A stretch of 64,000 nt of DNA from Vibrio atypicus (GCF_009811315.1 NZ_BLID01000009.1:170760-234759); one strand, 5' to 3'; numbered from the stretch's first letter, positions 1-7,195 are shown. Notes: generated by a model from the sequence alone, not told the origin. Program-made: numbers and translations.

Positions 1-1
1 G

Positions 2-106
2 GAACAAGACAAGCAACAGTGTTTAAGTTGCGGAATGAACGATTTTGTAACGAAGCCAATTAGAAGCAAAGACATTGAACGTTCAATACAAGCAGTGATC
101 TCTTAG
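2..106 (+). CDS. C-terminal end of a response-regulator receiver domain (probable hybrid histidine kinase), partial
   Basis: This frame is open from the window edge to a TAG at 104-106 and encodes 34 residues. They contain GMNDFVTKPI, the typical end of a receiver (REC) domain: the conserved Lys-Pro after beta-5 that contacts the phospho-Asp, followed by an amphipathic last helix. Stopping directly after the REC domain is typical of a hybrid sensor kinase or a stand-alone regulator; the rest lies left of the window, so which one cannot be told. In V. cholerae the chromosomal gene next to dif1 and the CTX/RTX region is also a hybrid sensor kinase, which fits (recalled knowledge, not checked here). 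It belongs to the chromosome, not to the prophage. Confidence 0.7.
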   Translation, partial: EQDKQQCLSCGMNDFVTKPIRSKDIERSIQAVIS

Positions 107-151
107 TAATAAACACATACATTAATCTATGATTATTGTATGTGTTTATTA
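107..151 (+). terminator. Perfect 15-bp hairpin after the receiver-domain gene
   Basis: The arms at 107-121 and 137-151 are perfectly complementary (TAATAAACACATACA and its inverse) around a 15-nt loop. It starts one base after the stop codon. It is AT-rich and has only a short T tract, so it is either a weak bidirectional terminator or an mRNA 3'-end stabiliser. Confidence 0.5.
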
Positions 152-248
152 GGTATTTTATGGTAAATATGGTTATGTTTAATGAACACTTATCGATGGA
201 CAGAGTGGAGGAAAAAGGTACATTCAGCATGATATTACTCAAAATCCA

Positions 249-276
249 ATTTAACATAACGTACATAATGCGCACT
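249..276 (+). other. dif: dif1-type XerCD recombination site (left prophage junction)
   Basis: 28 bp made of an 11-bp arm ATTTAACATAA (XerD side), a 6-bp centre CGTACA and an 11-bp arm TAATGCGCACT (XerC side). Both arms equal the reverse complement of V. cholerae dif1 as I remember it; only one central base differs. The XerCD recombinases resolve chromosome dimers here and filamentous phages use the site for integration. A second, altered copy at 9617-9645 bounds the prophage on the right. Confidence 0.85.
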
Positions 277-619
277 TAGCCATAGCGTCAGCAGGGCTGC
301 CAATCCACATAGCTAATCCACCGCAAACCATTGATATTCCACGTAAACCGAGCCCGTTATACTTTTTTGCAATGCTTTCCCACATCGCTTTTATGCTCGG
401 ATTATCATTGCGATCAGCGTGACAACCCAATAAAGCTAGCTCTGGGTCGATACCTGCATTTGTGGCTAAGAAAATTGCTTCTTCATCAGAGACATAGCGA
501 ACACCTTTTCTAATTTTACTTAGCTTCTGTGGTGATAGATTTAAATCATGTGCTATTTGCTTGTCTTGTATGTAGTTTTGGGCCTGTTTATAGGCATCTA
601 ATAGTTCATTGGCGTACAT
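251..619 (-). CDS. Filamentous phage repressor, HTH (DUF3693-like, RstR-like role)
   Basis: This 122-residue DNA-binding protein has an N-terminal helix-turn-helix (about residues 15-42, with IAHDLNLSPQKLSKIRKG) of the Cro/CI fold. A DUF3693-like segment around residues 45-75 is typical of Vibrio filamentous phage regulators. It is divergent from the early genes, with a 118-bp intergenic region full of AATCCC repeats, so it most likely represses replication genes and gives immunity like CTX RstR. The RBS GGAGGAGC lies just before the ATG at 619. The last residues, KCALCTLC and the stop codon, are encoded by the dif sequence itself, so integration supplies the 3' end of the gene. A decayed homologue lies at 9646-9835. 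Confidence 0.75.
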   Translation of the reverse strand: MYANELLDAYKQAQNYIQDKQIAHDLNLSPQKLSKIRKGVRYVSDEEAIFLATNAGIDPELALLGCHADRNDNPSIKAMWESIAKKYNGLGLRGISMVCGGLAMWIGSPADAMAKCALCTLC

Positions 620-651
620 AAAAGCTCCTCCATATACGACTATCTTAGCGC

Positions 652-736
652 GTTAATCCCGATTTTGCGCTATTTACAATCCCCATTAATGGCAACTAGA
701 ATCCCCATAAATCGGTATTTCTACAACGGGATTAAC
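652..736. promoter_or_regulatory. Operator array between phage repressor and early genes
   Basis: GTTAATCCCG at 652-661 is inverted exactly at 727-736 (CGGGATTAAC). Between them are two direct copies of AATCCCCAT starting at 679 and 700, 21 bp apart. Four related boxes in the only divergent intergenic region, next to a repressor gene, are best read as its operators. The rightmost box ends one base before the ATG at 738, so binding there would also cover the ribosome site. Confidence 0.6.
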
Positions 737-737
737 C

Positions 738-1037
738 ATGAGCCATTGCACTGCCAAAAAAGAACCTGAATCACTAAGGCTTATAACGCATGGTGACGTC
801 GTAACGTTTTCAAAACCTAGTGCTAATGTTGTTAATGCCTCTCTTGAATCAGGTAATTACAAAGTTGTTTGTGAATGTACGCGCTTTCAAATCTCGTTTC
901 ACTTTGATGAGTTAACCGAAACCTACTTTATTGTATTTGGTCATGGCGTAACTCTCTCAACATTCAATTTTACCCAGATTCAAACTCTCTCTAAGTTTTT
1001 GGGCTTTAGAACTCACCCAACTTTGGAGGAAGCTTAA
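738..1037 (+). CDS. Small early phage protein, unknown function
   Basis: A 99-residue protein not recognised from its sequence. It is soluble, has no signal peptide and no obvious domain; cysteines sit at residues 4, 45 and 47. It is the first gene of the rightward phage transcript, starts one base after the last AATCCC-type operator box, and is followed after 2 bp by the next small gene, so the two are probably co-transcribed and translationally coupled with the replication initiator. Small genes in this position are common in Vibrio filamentous phages and may modulate host or replication functions, but nothing in the sequence proves a role. There is no good Shine-Dalgarno; GGGATT within the operator is the nearest candidate. 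Confidence 0.6.
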   Translation: MSHCTAKKEPESLRLITHGDVVTFSKPSANVVNASLESGNYKVVCECTRFQISFHFDELTETYFIVFGHGVTLSTFNFTQIQTLSKFLGFRTHPTLEEA

Positions 1038-1039
1038 TC

Positions 1040-1264
1040 ATGAGTTTTGCTTCCAAACCCGAGCGCAATCGCCCCGTTTACTTTGAACATCATGCCGATG
1101 GTTATTGGTGTTCTATTGACGGCCTACCGGAATACTTCAAAACCAAACACGAAATGTATTTATATGCGTGTGAGTCTGACCGTGAGCTGATTGAAATTAC
1201 CCACGAAAACGAATCTGAACTTCGTTCAAATGGCGCATTCGATAGGATTTTTCATGATGAATAG
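1040..1264 (+). CDS. Small acidic early phage protein, unknown function
   Basis: A 74-residue protein without recognised domains, rich in Glu, Asp, His and aromatic residues (YFEHHADGYWCSIDG near the N terminus). GGAGGAAGC about 10 bp upstream is a good ribosome binding site. Its end overlaps the start of the replication initiator (ATG at 1254, stop at 1262-1264), which indicates translational coupling. The composition resembles small regulatory or DNA-mimic proteins, but that is only an impression. No homologue is recognised. Confidence 0.6.
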   Translation: MSFASKPERNRPVYFEHHADGYWCSIDGLPEYFKTKHEMYLYACESDRELIEITHENESELRSNGAFDRIFHDE

Positions 1265-2516
1265 AACGCTTATCGACTACGTGAGCTTTTCAGGCTCACC
1301 ACTTCTGCTAGAACGCTGCAAAGAAATGGCCAAACAACGCTTTGCCTTTGAGCAAGTTGGCGCATTTGAATCTCAAAATGTGGTGGCTATCGCTGACCGC
1401 GAAAACACCAAGATTGCACATTTCGCTGAGAACTTGGCTCAACTCCTTGGATGTATCGAGTCTGAAGACTTCGCTAACAAGGATCTTTATTTTGCTGCGT
1501 TGGAAAAAGAGCTGATTGATGCTGATGTCACTGTGGATACGGACTTATCTTTTAATGAATCTTATCAACGCCTTATCGGGAATATTGGGATTGATATGCT
1601 TGATACCCTTTGTCATGGCGAAATCGAATCGTTTCTAGAATTGCTCACTCATGAGATTGGTTACGAGAAAAACGAATGGACGCTAGAACGTCGCGGTGGC
1701 TTCTCTGGTTACAAGTATTCTGCAAAGTTACTGTGTAACGGAACGCAAGCAGGACTCGTGGCTTGGGGCGCGTCGAACTTTGGTTACTACGTGTCGTTTT
1801 CTGGTAAAGGCTGCGAGGCCATCAACATGGAAGCTTTGAATAAGTCATTGAAACAAATGGTCGGCGCAAAGTTGACTCGCGTGGACATTGCCCTTGATGA
1901 CTTTGAAGGCAACGTAACGATTGAAGACATCAAGCAAAAATACATTGATGGTCAGTTCATCACTCGCGGTACTCCGCCAAAGGCCGGAGAGTTTATTGGC
2001 TATCAAGGCATGAGCTCAACAGACCGTAAAAAGTGCGGCTTAGTCCCTGATGCGGGTCATACGTTTTATGTAGGCGCTCGTGAGAATGGCAAGATTTTCC
2101 GAGCTTATGACAAGGCGGCACAAACCAAGTGCGATGAATACCCAAACTGGAATCGTTTTGAAGTTCAAATTGGTAACCGATTCCGTGTGATCCCTTTTGA
2201 TGTGTTGGTCAATCCTGACCAATATTTTGCAGGTGCTTACCCTGCCCTTGCCTCTCTGATTACGGATGTCGAACCCCTAAGAATTTCAACGGTTCGCGTC
2301 TTATTTAACACAACGCTTGAGAACGCCATCAAACATGCGCGCGTTCAATACGGCAAGCTCATCAACTTGATGCGCCAAGTGTACGACAAAGACCAAAAGA
2401 TTATTGATGTCCTGACTCAAGAGCTCGACATCACAGACATTCCCGACCGCATTAACTATCCAGTCGGACGGGGCTTACATCTAGAAAAAACTGGAGATTA
2501 TCAATTATGCCATTAA
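1254..2516 (+). CDS. Phage replication initiation protein, Rep_trans family (RstA/pII-like)
   Basis: About 420 residues. This is the rolling-circle initiator that nicks the double-strand origin of the replicative form and is needed for phage replication. The central and C-terminal parts (about 170-400) have Rep_trans (PF02486) features: a KLTRVDIALDDFEG segment with the acidic metal-binding motif, RAYDKAAQ, and a later ARVQYGKLI segment in which the Tyr is the expected nicking residue. CTX RstA belongs to the same family. I chose the ATG at 1254 over an upstream TTG because AGGAT lies about 7 bp before it and it overlaps the preceding stop. Its end overlaps the start of the next gene (2507) by 10 bp. 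Confidence 0.85.
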   Translation: MMNRTLIDYVSFSGSPLLLERCKEMAKQRFAFEQVGAFESQNVVAIADRENTKIAHFAENLAQLLGCIESEDFANKDLYFAALEKELIDADVTVDTDLSFNESYQRLIGNIGIDMLDTLCHGEIESFLELLTHEIGYEKNEWTLERRGGFSGYKYSAKLLCNGTQAGLVAWGASNFGYYVSFSGKGCEAINMEALNKSLKQMVGAKLTRVDIALDDFEGNVTIEDIKQKYIDGQFITRGTPPKAGEFIGYQGMSSTDRKKCGLVPDAGHTFYVGARENGKIFRAYDKAAQTKCDEYPNWNRFEVQIGNRFRVIPFDVLVNPDQYFAGAYPALASLITDVEPLRISTVRVLFNTTLENAIKHARVQYGKLINLMRQVYDKDQKIIDVLTQELDITDIPDRINYPVGRGLHLEKTGDYQLCH

Positions 2517-2815
2517 CTGTAATCGTGATCGGCTGCGAACACTCGCAAGGCTTATCAAAGAAAGATGACACGCCTTACAACTTTGCCCAGGTCAATTACC
2601 TTGCGTCTAATGAGGGTTGGAAATCAGCCAAAGGTCAATGTAAAGCGTCTGGCCTCACTCAGAAACAAATCGCGATGAGTCCTAACCCTGCTCTTGTCGC
2701 TCAGTTCATAGAAATGGCACCCGAATTTCCGTGCAAGTGCGAGCTGGTTCTCGACGCCGACCCACAAAATCCGGCTCGTAATATCGTCGTCGATATTAAG
2801 CCAGTGAAATCGTAA
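2507..2815 (+). CDS. Phage single-strand DNA-binding protein (RstB/pV-like)
   Basis: A 102-residue protein placed directly after the initiator with overlapping genes, the position of RstB and of the ssDNA-binding proteins of the Vf33 group. It begins with a beta-rich segment (PLTVIVIGCEHSQG) and ends with another (NIVVDIKPV), consistent with a small OB-type fold. The expected role is to coat the single-stranded phage genome before assembly. The family call rests on position, size and strand-rich composition more than on a diagnostic motif. Confidence 0.65.
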   Translation: MPLTVIVIGCEHSQGLSKKDDTPYNFAQVNYLASNEGWKSAKGQCKASGLTQKQIAMSPNPALVAQFIEMAPEFPCKCELVLDADPQNPARNIVVDIKPVKS

Positions 2816-2825
2816 GGATTAGGTA

Positions 2826-3068
2826 ATGGCTCAGTGTCTGAATCAAGTCGCGTCTGATATCTACATTCTGCAAAACGGTGACACCAATTGCAGCATGTAT
2901 GGCCTTAGCGTGAACGAGTTTCAGAGCTTAACACTCTCCGCTTCTAACCCTGATTATGAGCTGACCATTGATACAGAACTCTACTCTTTGGTCTCTGGTT
3001 GGCTCCTGTTTTCTTTCGTTTCTGGTCATGTACTAGGACGGATCCTTAAAGGCCTAGGTAAATTCTAG
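2826..3068 (+). CDS. Small phage membrane protein before the coat gene
   Basis: An 80-residue protein with a polar N-terminal half containing two cysteines (Cys4, Cys22) and one hydrophobic helix near residues 53-70 (YSLVSGWLLFSFVSGHVLG) followed by a short basic tail. No signal peptide. An ~80-residue protein in this position, between the ssDNA-binding protein and the major coat protein, is a constant part of the f237/Vf33 gene order. It could be a minor virion protein or an assembly factor; the sequence does not decide. Confidence 0.6.
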   Translation: MAQCLNQVASDIYILQNGDTNCSMYGLSVNEFQSLTLSASNPDYELTIDTELYSLVSGWLLFSFVSGHVLGRILKGLGKF

Positions 3069-3104
3069 GCACATTTTTCACACACACTATATAAGGTAAA
3101 TCTT

Positions 3105-3311
3105 ATGAAAAACGTCAAGACTAAAATCATTGCTCTTTCTACTGCGTTTGTTTCAGCAGTGTCTTTTGCTGAAGAGAACGCAGTTACTACCGCCATCAAC
3201 GGCGCAATCAATAACGGTCAGTCTAACTACGGCTTAGTGGTTGTAGGTCTGATTGGCCTTGGTGCTCTGGGCTTCGGTCTGCGTGCCATCATGGGCGCGA
3301 TGCGCGGCTAG
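3105..3311 (+). CDS. Major coat protein precursor (pVIII-like)
   Basis: A 68-residue precursor with a signal peptide (basic KNVKTK, hydrophobic core, predicted cut after SAVSFA at residue 22). The mature protein has an acidic N terminus (EEN), an amphipathic stretch, a transmembrane helix (GLVVVGLIGLGALGFGL) and a basic end (RAIMGAMRG). This acidic-hydrophobic-basic layout is the hallmark of inovirus major coat proteins, whose positive C termini face the DNA inside the filament. AAGG lies about 10 bp before the ATG. The small ORF at 3313 and a strong terminator follow, as after gene VIII of other inoviruses. Confidence 0.85.
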   Translation: MKNVKTKIIALSTAFVSAVSFAEENAVTTAINGAINNGQSNYGLVVVGLIGLGALGFGLRAIMGAMRG

Positions 3312-3312
3312 T

Positions 3313-3411
3313 ATGGGCGAGCTAGTGTCTCAAGTCGTGACCATCCTTTTGGGGGTGGTCATGGCCTCATCCTTTATATACGGCGTATATACGGGAATCA
3401 ACGCCTCTTAA
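3313..3411 (+). CDS. Tiny 32-residue hydrophobic phage protein, pVII/pIX-like candidate
   Basis: An ORF of 32 codons plus stop begins two bases after the stop of the coat gene. The product starts MGELVSQVVTILLGVV and is one hydrophobic helix flanked by an acidic N terminus and a short polar tail. Size, position next to the coat gene and single membrane helix match the minor end proteins pVII and pIX of Ff phages (about 32-33 residues). Translation would depend on coupling with the coat gene, since no separate ribosome site is clear. Its stop codon lies in the loop of the following terminator. Confidence 0.5.
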   Translation: MGELVSQVVTILLGVVMASSFIYGVYTGINAS

Positions 3412-3425
3412 AGGGGCGTTTTTTA
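3401..3425 (+). terminator. Rho-independent terminator after the coat gene
   Basis: Stem ACGCCTC (3401-3407) pairs with GGGGCGT (3413-3419) around TTAAA, followed by a T run to 3425. It separates the highly expressed coat region from pIII, as in Ff and CTX phages. Confidence 0.75.
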
Positions 3426-3442
3426 TTTAAGGCGTGAAGACA

Positions 3443-5071
3443 ATGAAATTACTCATTAAACCGCTTTTCAGTATCGGTGCATACCTACTCACAAGCCTTA
3501 TCTTCGCGAGTTCATCGTATGCCGATGACACTCCTCAGTGCGTTCAAGGTCAGGCTCTTAATGTCGCAAAAAGTTGGAAACTAAGCCTATACGGCACTAA
3601 ACCAAAAGCTTGCTTAAATGGATGCCGATTCAATCCTCAACTGATTGTTGAACTTCCGTCCAATGATTCGGCCAGTGCCAGCTCTTTCGTTGGAACGGGT
3701 GAAGAATGCGAAGGAACGAGCTTTACACCAGGGGGCTATATACCGCCTCCTATTATCAGTGATGATTTAAATGGCAATGGTATTCATGATGACATTGATG
3801 ACTTTGACGGCGATGGTATTCCTAACTCAGTAGACGATGATCCCTTTCAAAAGGTGCAATACCTTACTGACGAAAACCAAAACGGTATCCCAGATGAATT
3901 GGAGCCTTTCCTGCAAGAGCTCAATCCAGAGGTCAACATTCAAGAGGTTAACTGTACAACTGCCGGATGTCCTGAACATATGGCAACGCTCACGCAGCAA
4001 ATGACCAATATTGCTAAAAACAATGCTGACCTTGTACGTATGGTTCAAGGGTTTGTCTCTGGAACGGTTATGAAAGACGACATTCAAAGTATGAGTAAGC
4101 AATTAGCGGCGGCAATTCGACAGCAAACCGCAGAGATGGACGACACTAAGCGCGTCTACAACTATCGACTTGGTGAAATGCTTGAAGCTATTAAAGCGAT
4201 TGATTTTCCTGATGGTAGCGAAACACCACAAGGCCTCACACCTGAACAAGAGGCAACATTAAATGCCATTAAAAACGATACCTTTACCCTGCAAATTAAC
4301 GACCAAATCAATACTAATGCGTTGGGTGCAATCCTGAGAGATACGTCAGAAATAAAACAGAATATTGAGTTCTTACCCGGTGACGTATCTCAGCAAGTAT
4401 CAAACTCTGTCAGTGATTTACTCGACCGAGGTGTAAAGCTCAAACGCACTCAAGTCAACCAACTGAAAAATGCGTCAGCGGCCAAGGGGAACGCCACCAA
4501 AATCCAAGAGGCTAAAAACCAAATCAATGCAGTGGATGGAAAACTGGATGCACTTACTCAATTGATTAATGACTTAGACCTCAGTGGTGGTGACGGGACT
4601 AGCGTTGATTTATCGGGGGTTACAGGTGCCATTAATAATTTGGGCAACAGTTTGGAGGGTTCTATTGATGGCCTTTCTGCTGATGTTGATGGGATTGGAA
4701 AAAGCCTTACTAATATTGAATCGCTTTTGGATGGTGACAGTAAATTTCAAGTACCTGAGAAAACCGACCTTTTTCAAAACAACTTTCTTTTTAGTGATGA
4801 GAAGAAAGCCCAAATCGAGCAGGAAATCAAAGGGCTAGAAACTGAGCTGGTCGATGAAATGGACAATATCAAATCGCTTTTCAGTATCGATACAGACTCG
4901 TTTCTGGATGGTGACTACAAAGAGCACACACTTGATTTGAGGTTGTCGGATGGGAACCACAGTTTTAAAACGGGCGTTCTTGATGCTCTCGTACAAAACG
5001 CCGAGATCATTAAAGCGGTCATTTTGTTTATTTTCGTTTTAATGGGCATTCGCATGTTGGGGGGTGATTAA
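3443..5071 (+). CDS. pIII-like adsorption protein (OrfU-like) with Ca-binding type repeats
   Basis: About 542 residues. A minor coat protein at the filament tip that recognises the host and releases the virion from the membrane. It has a signal peptide (cut near SSSYA-DD), a Cys-containing N-terminal domain (about 30-95), then three Asp/Asn-rich repeats (LNGNGIHDD, FDGDGIPNS, ENQNGIPDE; about residues 107-154) like thrombospondin type 3 calcium sites. A long coiled-coil-prone region follows, and a C-terminal membrane anchor (IIKAVILFIFVLMGI). A GTG nine bases upstream is possible, but AAGG is better spaced for the ATG at 3443. Start and stop of the next gene overlap (TAATG). Homology to CTX OrfU is by position and architecture, not by sequence. 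Confidence 0.75.
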   Translation: MKLLIKPLFSIGAYLLTSLIFASSSYADDTPQCVQGQALNVAKSWKLSLYGTKPKACLNGCRFNPQLIVELPSNDSASASSFVGTGEECEGTSFTPGGYIPPPIISDDLNGNGIHDDIDDFDGDGIPNSVDDDPFQKVQYLTDENQNGIPDELEPFLQELNPEVNIQEVNCTTAGCPEHMATLTQQMTNIAKNNADLVRMVQGFVSGTVMKDDIQSMSKQLAAAIRQQTAEMDDTKRVYNYRLGEMLEAIKAIDFPDGSETPQGLTPEQEATLNAIKNDTFTLQINDQINTNALGAILRDTSEIKQNIEFLPGDVSQQVSNSVSDLLDRGVKLKRTQVNQLKNASAAKGNATKIQEAKNQINAVDGKLDALTQLINDLDLSGGDGTSVDLSGVTGAINNLGNSLEGSIDGLSADVDGIGKSLTNIESLLDGDSKFQVPEKTDLFQNNFLFSDEKKAQIEQEIKGLETELVDEMDNIKSLFSIDTDSFLDGDYKEHTLDLRLSDGNHSFKTGVLDALVQNAEIIKAVILFIFVLMGIRMLGGD

Positions 5072-5412
5072 TGGAAACTCTGTATAGCTTTTTCAATTGG
5101 ATATCGTTGCAAGTGGATATCATCGTCAGTTTCTTTGAATCGATTCCATTGATGCTACAAGACCTATTTAGCTACATTCAATTGTTCATCATTAAGATGA
5201 AAATTCATGCTCAAATTCGGTTTATCCAACTCTCATTCAATACGGCCAAAATCCTCCTTGAGGAAATCGGCTTTAACGATATTCTCGCCGCTACATTCAA
5301 CGCCATGCCAAGTGAACTGCGTTTCTATGCGTTTAAGTTTGGTATCCCTCAAGGTCTTTCCATTTTAGCCAACTTCTTTACCACCTCTTTTGTTATGAGG
5401 ATGACACGCTAA
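5071..5412 (+). CDS. Ace-like minor virion/assembly protein (pVI-like)
   Basis: A 113-residue membrane protein between pIII and Zot, the position of ace in CTX and of the ~117-residue gene in f237. It has hydrophobic segments near residues 12-38 (IVSFFESIPLMLQ and flank) and 85-108, with an amphipathic middle. The expected role is that of pVI: capping the filament with pIII during assembly. Its ATG overlaps the pIII stop, and its own stop overlaps the zot ATG (TAATG at 5410), so pIII, this gene and zot are translationally coupled. Confidence 0.7.
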   Translation: METLYSFFNWISLQVDIIVSFFESIPLMLQDLFSYIQLFIIKMKIHAQIRFIQLSFNTAKILLEEIGFNDILAATFNAMPSELRFYAFKFGIPQGLSILANFFTTSFVMRMTR

Positions 5413-6791
5413 TGGCTATCACAATAAGAACGGGGGCCAATGGTTCCTATAAATCGGCATATACGGCCTACTTTCGGATATACAACGCATTGAAAGCGGG
5501 TCGAGTCGTGGTGACGAATATTGAAGGTATGCAGCCTCTATCTGAAATTGAAAAATTAATGGGGGTCGAGTTCCCTAGCACCTCTCGCCTATTCCGCATT
5601 ACTTCTCGAGATGAGTCTGGCGTATTCTTATGGACTCACTTTTTCTGTTGGTGTCCTCTGGGCGCTTTGATTGTTATTGATGAGTGTCAGGACATCTATT
5701 CGAAGAACATTGGCTTTGATATGAAAAAGGTCAAGTACAAGCCTCTAGAAGAGTTCATTACAAAAGATGGATGCCAAGACGGTCTACTTCCTGCGGAATA
5801 TAAGAACTTCTTTTATTCTCGCTATGTTCCGGCTGATATGTCTGCGCTCGAAGCTTCAGAAACGGATGACAGAGGCGTTGCGGAATACGACGAACAAGGC
5901 CGAATTATCTACCCTCATACTTTCAATGAGGGATTCATGCGTCATAGGAAATACAATTGGGATATTGAGCTCTTGTCCCCTGACTGGAAGCAAATAGATT
6001 CAGGCATCAAAGCATGTGGTGAGCAGAACTTCTACCACAAAGGCCGCGACCAATTCTTTTGGGCAGTTCGTAAACCTTTTATTTGGAAACATGATAAGTC
6101 GGTGTCCACGCCTGTCATCCCCAAAACCAAAGACGTTAATCTGACTACACAGAAAATCCCACTGGATGCTTTCTTACTTTACAAGTCAACCAGTACAGGT
6201 GTGGCCAAGAAAGCAGGTGCAATGAATACCCTATTCAGGAACCCAAAGGTAATTGGGGTTTTCCTTTTATTTTTTCTATGCATGGGATGGGCAATCAATG
6301 AAATATCCAACCGCTTTGTTAGTACTGATGAGACGAATACGCAAACGCAAGCGTCGCAACTGGTCAATGCCTCACTTGAGCAAACTCAGGGCCGGACTCA
6401 AACGAGCAATCAAGGTGCTGGCTTATTACGTGATGGTCGGGATAGCAATCAAGTTAATAACAATGGCTATGTTTCGTCTGTTTATATAGGCGAAATCCTC
6501 CCTCTTGAAGGAATACAAAAAGCCTTTGTAACGGGCGTAAACCACGCCATCAAAATACGTTCAAACAAACGTCATTTTGAGCACTATATTTCTGTTGAAG
6601 CAGTCGCCAGTGATGGGATTTACAGCATCAACCAAGATTTCTTTAAGGCTTATGACATCACCTATCAGGTGTTGGATGAGTGCTTATTGAAGTTAACCAG
6701 GGACGATAAATCCAAAGTCATTACCTGCAAACCGCTTGAGGTATTGAGAAAGGAAAAAGAGGTGCAAAGTACCAATTTGCAACTCTTTTAG
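5412..6791 (+). CDS. zot: Zot family phage assembly ATPase (pI-like)
   Basis: 459 residues. An inner-membrane ATPase that drives filament assembly and export. It has the Zot-type Walker A GANGSYKS (residues 8-15), Walker B LIVIDECQD (about 86-94), one membrane helix at about 279-299, and a periplasmic C-terminal part with two cysteines (DECLLKL and VITCKP) that probably form a disulfide. The N-terminal domain is cytoplasmic. Family members interact with the outer-membrane secretin; since none is encoded here, a host secretin is presumably used. Toxin activity as claimed for CTX Zot cannot be judged from sequence. It starts by overlapping the stop of the previous gene. Confidence 0.9.
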   Translation: MAITIRTGANGSYKSAYTAYFRIYNALKAGRVVVTNIEGMQPLSEIEKLMGVEFPSTSRLFRITSRDESGVFLWTHFFCWCPLGALIVIDECQDIYSKNIGFDMKKVKYKPLEEFITKDGCQDGLLPAEYKNFFYSRYVPADMSALEASETDDRGVAEYDEQGRIIYPHTFNEGFMRHRKYNWDIELLSPDWKQIDSGIKACGEQNFYHKGRDQFFWAVRKPFIWKHDKSVSTPVIPKTKDVNLTTQKIPLDAFLLYKSTSTGVAKKAGAMNTLFRNPKVIGVFLLFFLCMGWAINEISNRFVSTDETNTQTQASQLVNASLEQTQGRTQTSNQGAGLLRDGRDSNQVNNNGYVSSVYIGEILPLEGIQKAFVTGVNHAIKIRSNKRHFEHYISVEAVASDGIYSINQDFFKAYDITYQVLDECLLKLTRDDKSKVITCKPLEVLRKEKEVQSTNLQLF

Positions 6792-6854
6792 ATGTCGGGA
6801 ATTTACTTTTTTCCTTAGCTCTCTAGTCACTTAAATCAGTTTATGGAGATTGAA

Positions 6855-6947
6855 ATGATTGAATTTTACAAGGGTTTATTTTTGTTCGCTGTATCTCTGC
6901 CGTGTGTCTTTTGGTTCATCGGTGTAGTTAGATTCAAGTGCCGTTAA
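6855..6947 (+). CDS. 30-residue hydrophobic ORF after zot
   Basis: The frame MIEFYKGLFLFAVSLP then CVFWFIGVVRFKCR encodes one membrane helix with an acidic N terminus and a basic C terminus. GGAG at 6845-6848 lies 6 bp before this ATG; an earlier in-frame ATG at 6843 overlaps that site and is less likely. It resembles single-helix minor coat or regulatory peptides of filamentous phages, but no homologue is recognised and the ORF is short enough to occur by chance. The good ribosome site and charge asymmetry are the arguments for it. Confidence 0.4.
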   Translation: MIEFYKGLFLFAVSLPCVFWFIGVVRFKCR

Positions 6948-7005
6948 GTTTCTATTGTGAGCGTGCGAACAATACAGAATGCGTGAGCGAAGCGATCAAG
7001 AGACG

Positions 7006-7032
7006 GGCTTTCTACAAAGGAAAGCCTTTTTT
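7006..7032 (+). terminator. Rho-independent terminator after the zot transcript
   Basis: Stem GGCTTTC (7006-7012) pairs with GAAAGCC (7020-7026) around a 7-nt loop, followed by six T. It ends the pIII-ace-zot transcript. Confidence 0.75.
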
Positions 7033-7146
7033 GTATCCGAGCAACTATCCACGCGATAATTACCCTCCTTCCTGCTAGGCCAAGCCTCCCAGAGACTAAC
7101 CGCGCTAGTGGCCATTAAGTTCTACTGCAACCCTGATGTATAGCAA

Positions 7147-7195
7147 CACACGCTAGGCGCAGTCGCGAAGACTGAGCAGCGAGCATAGCAGTGTG
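7147..7195. repeat. Long imperfect hairpin in the phage non-coding region
   Basis: Outer arms CACAC (7147) and GTGTG (7195), then GCTA with TAGC, and an inner stem CAGTC (7160-7164) with GACTG (7170-7174) around GCGAA. The fold spans 49 nt. It is a candidate packaging signal or origin hairpin on single-stranded phage DNA. Confidence 0.45.

Noticed and set aside
1191..1253. Upstream TTG start for the replication initiator
   Set aside because: The extension overlaps the preceding gene and has no ribosome site; the ATG at 1254 has one.
6179..6367. Minus-strand frame inside zot
   Set aside because: Shadow of the assembly ATPase gene.
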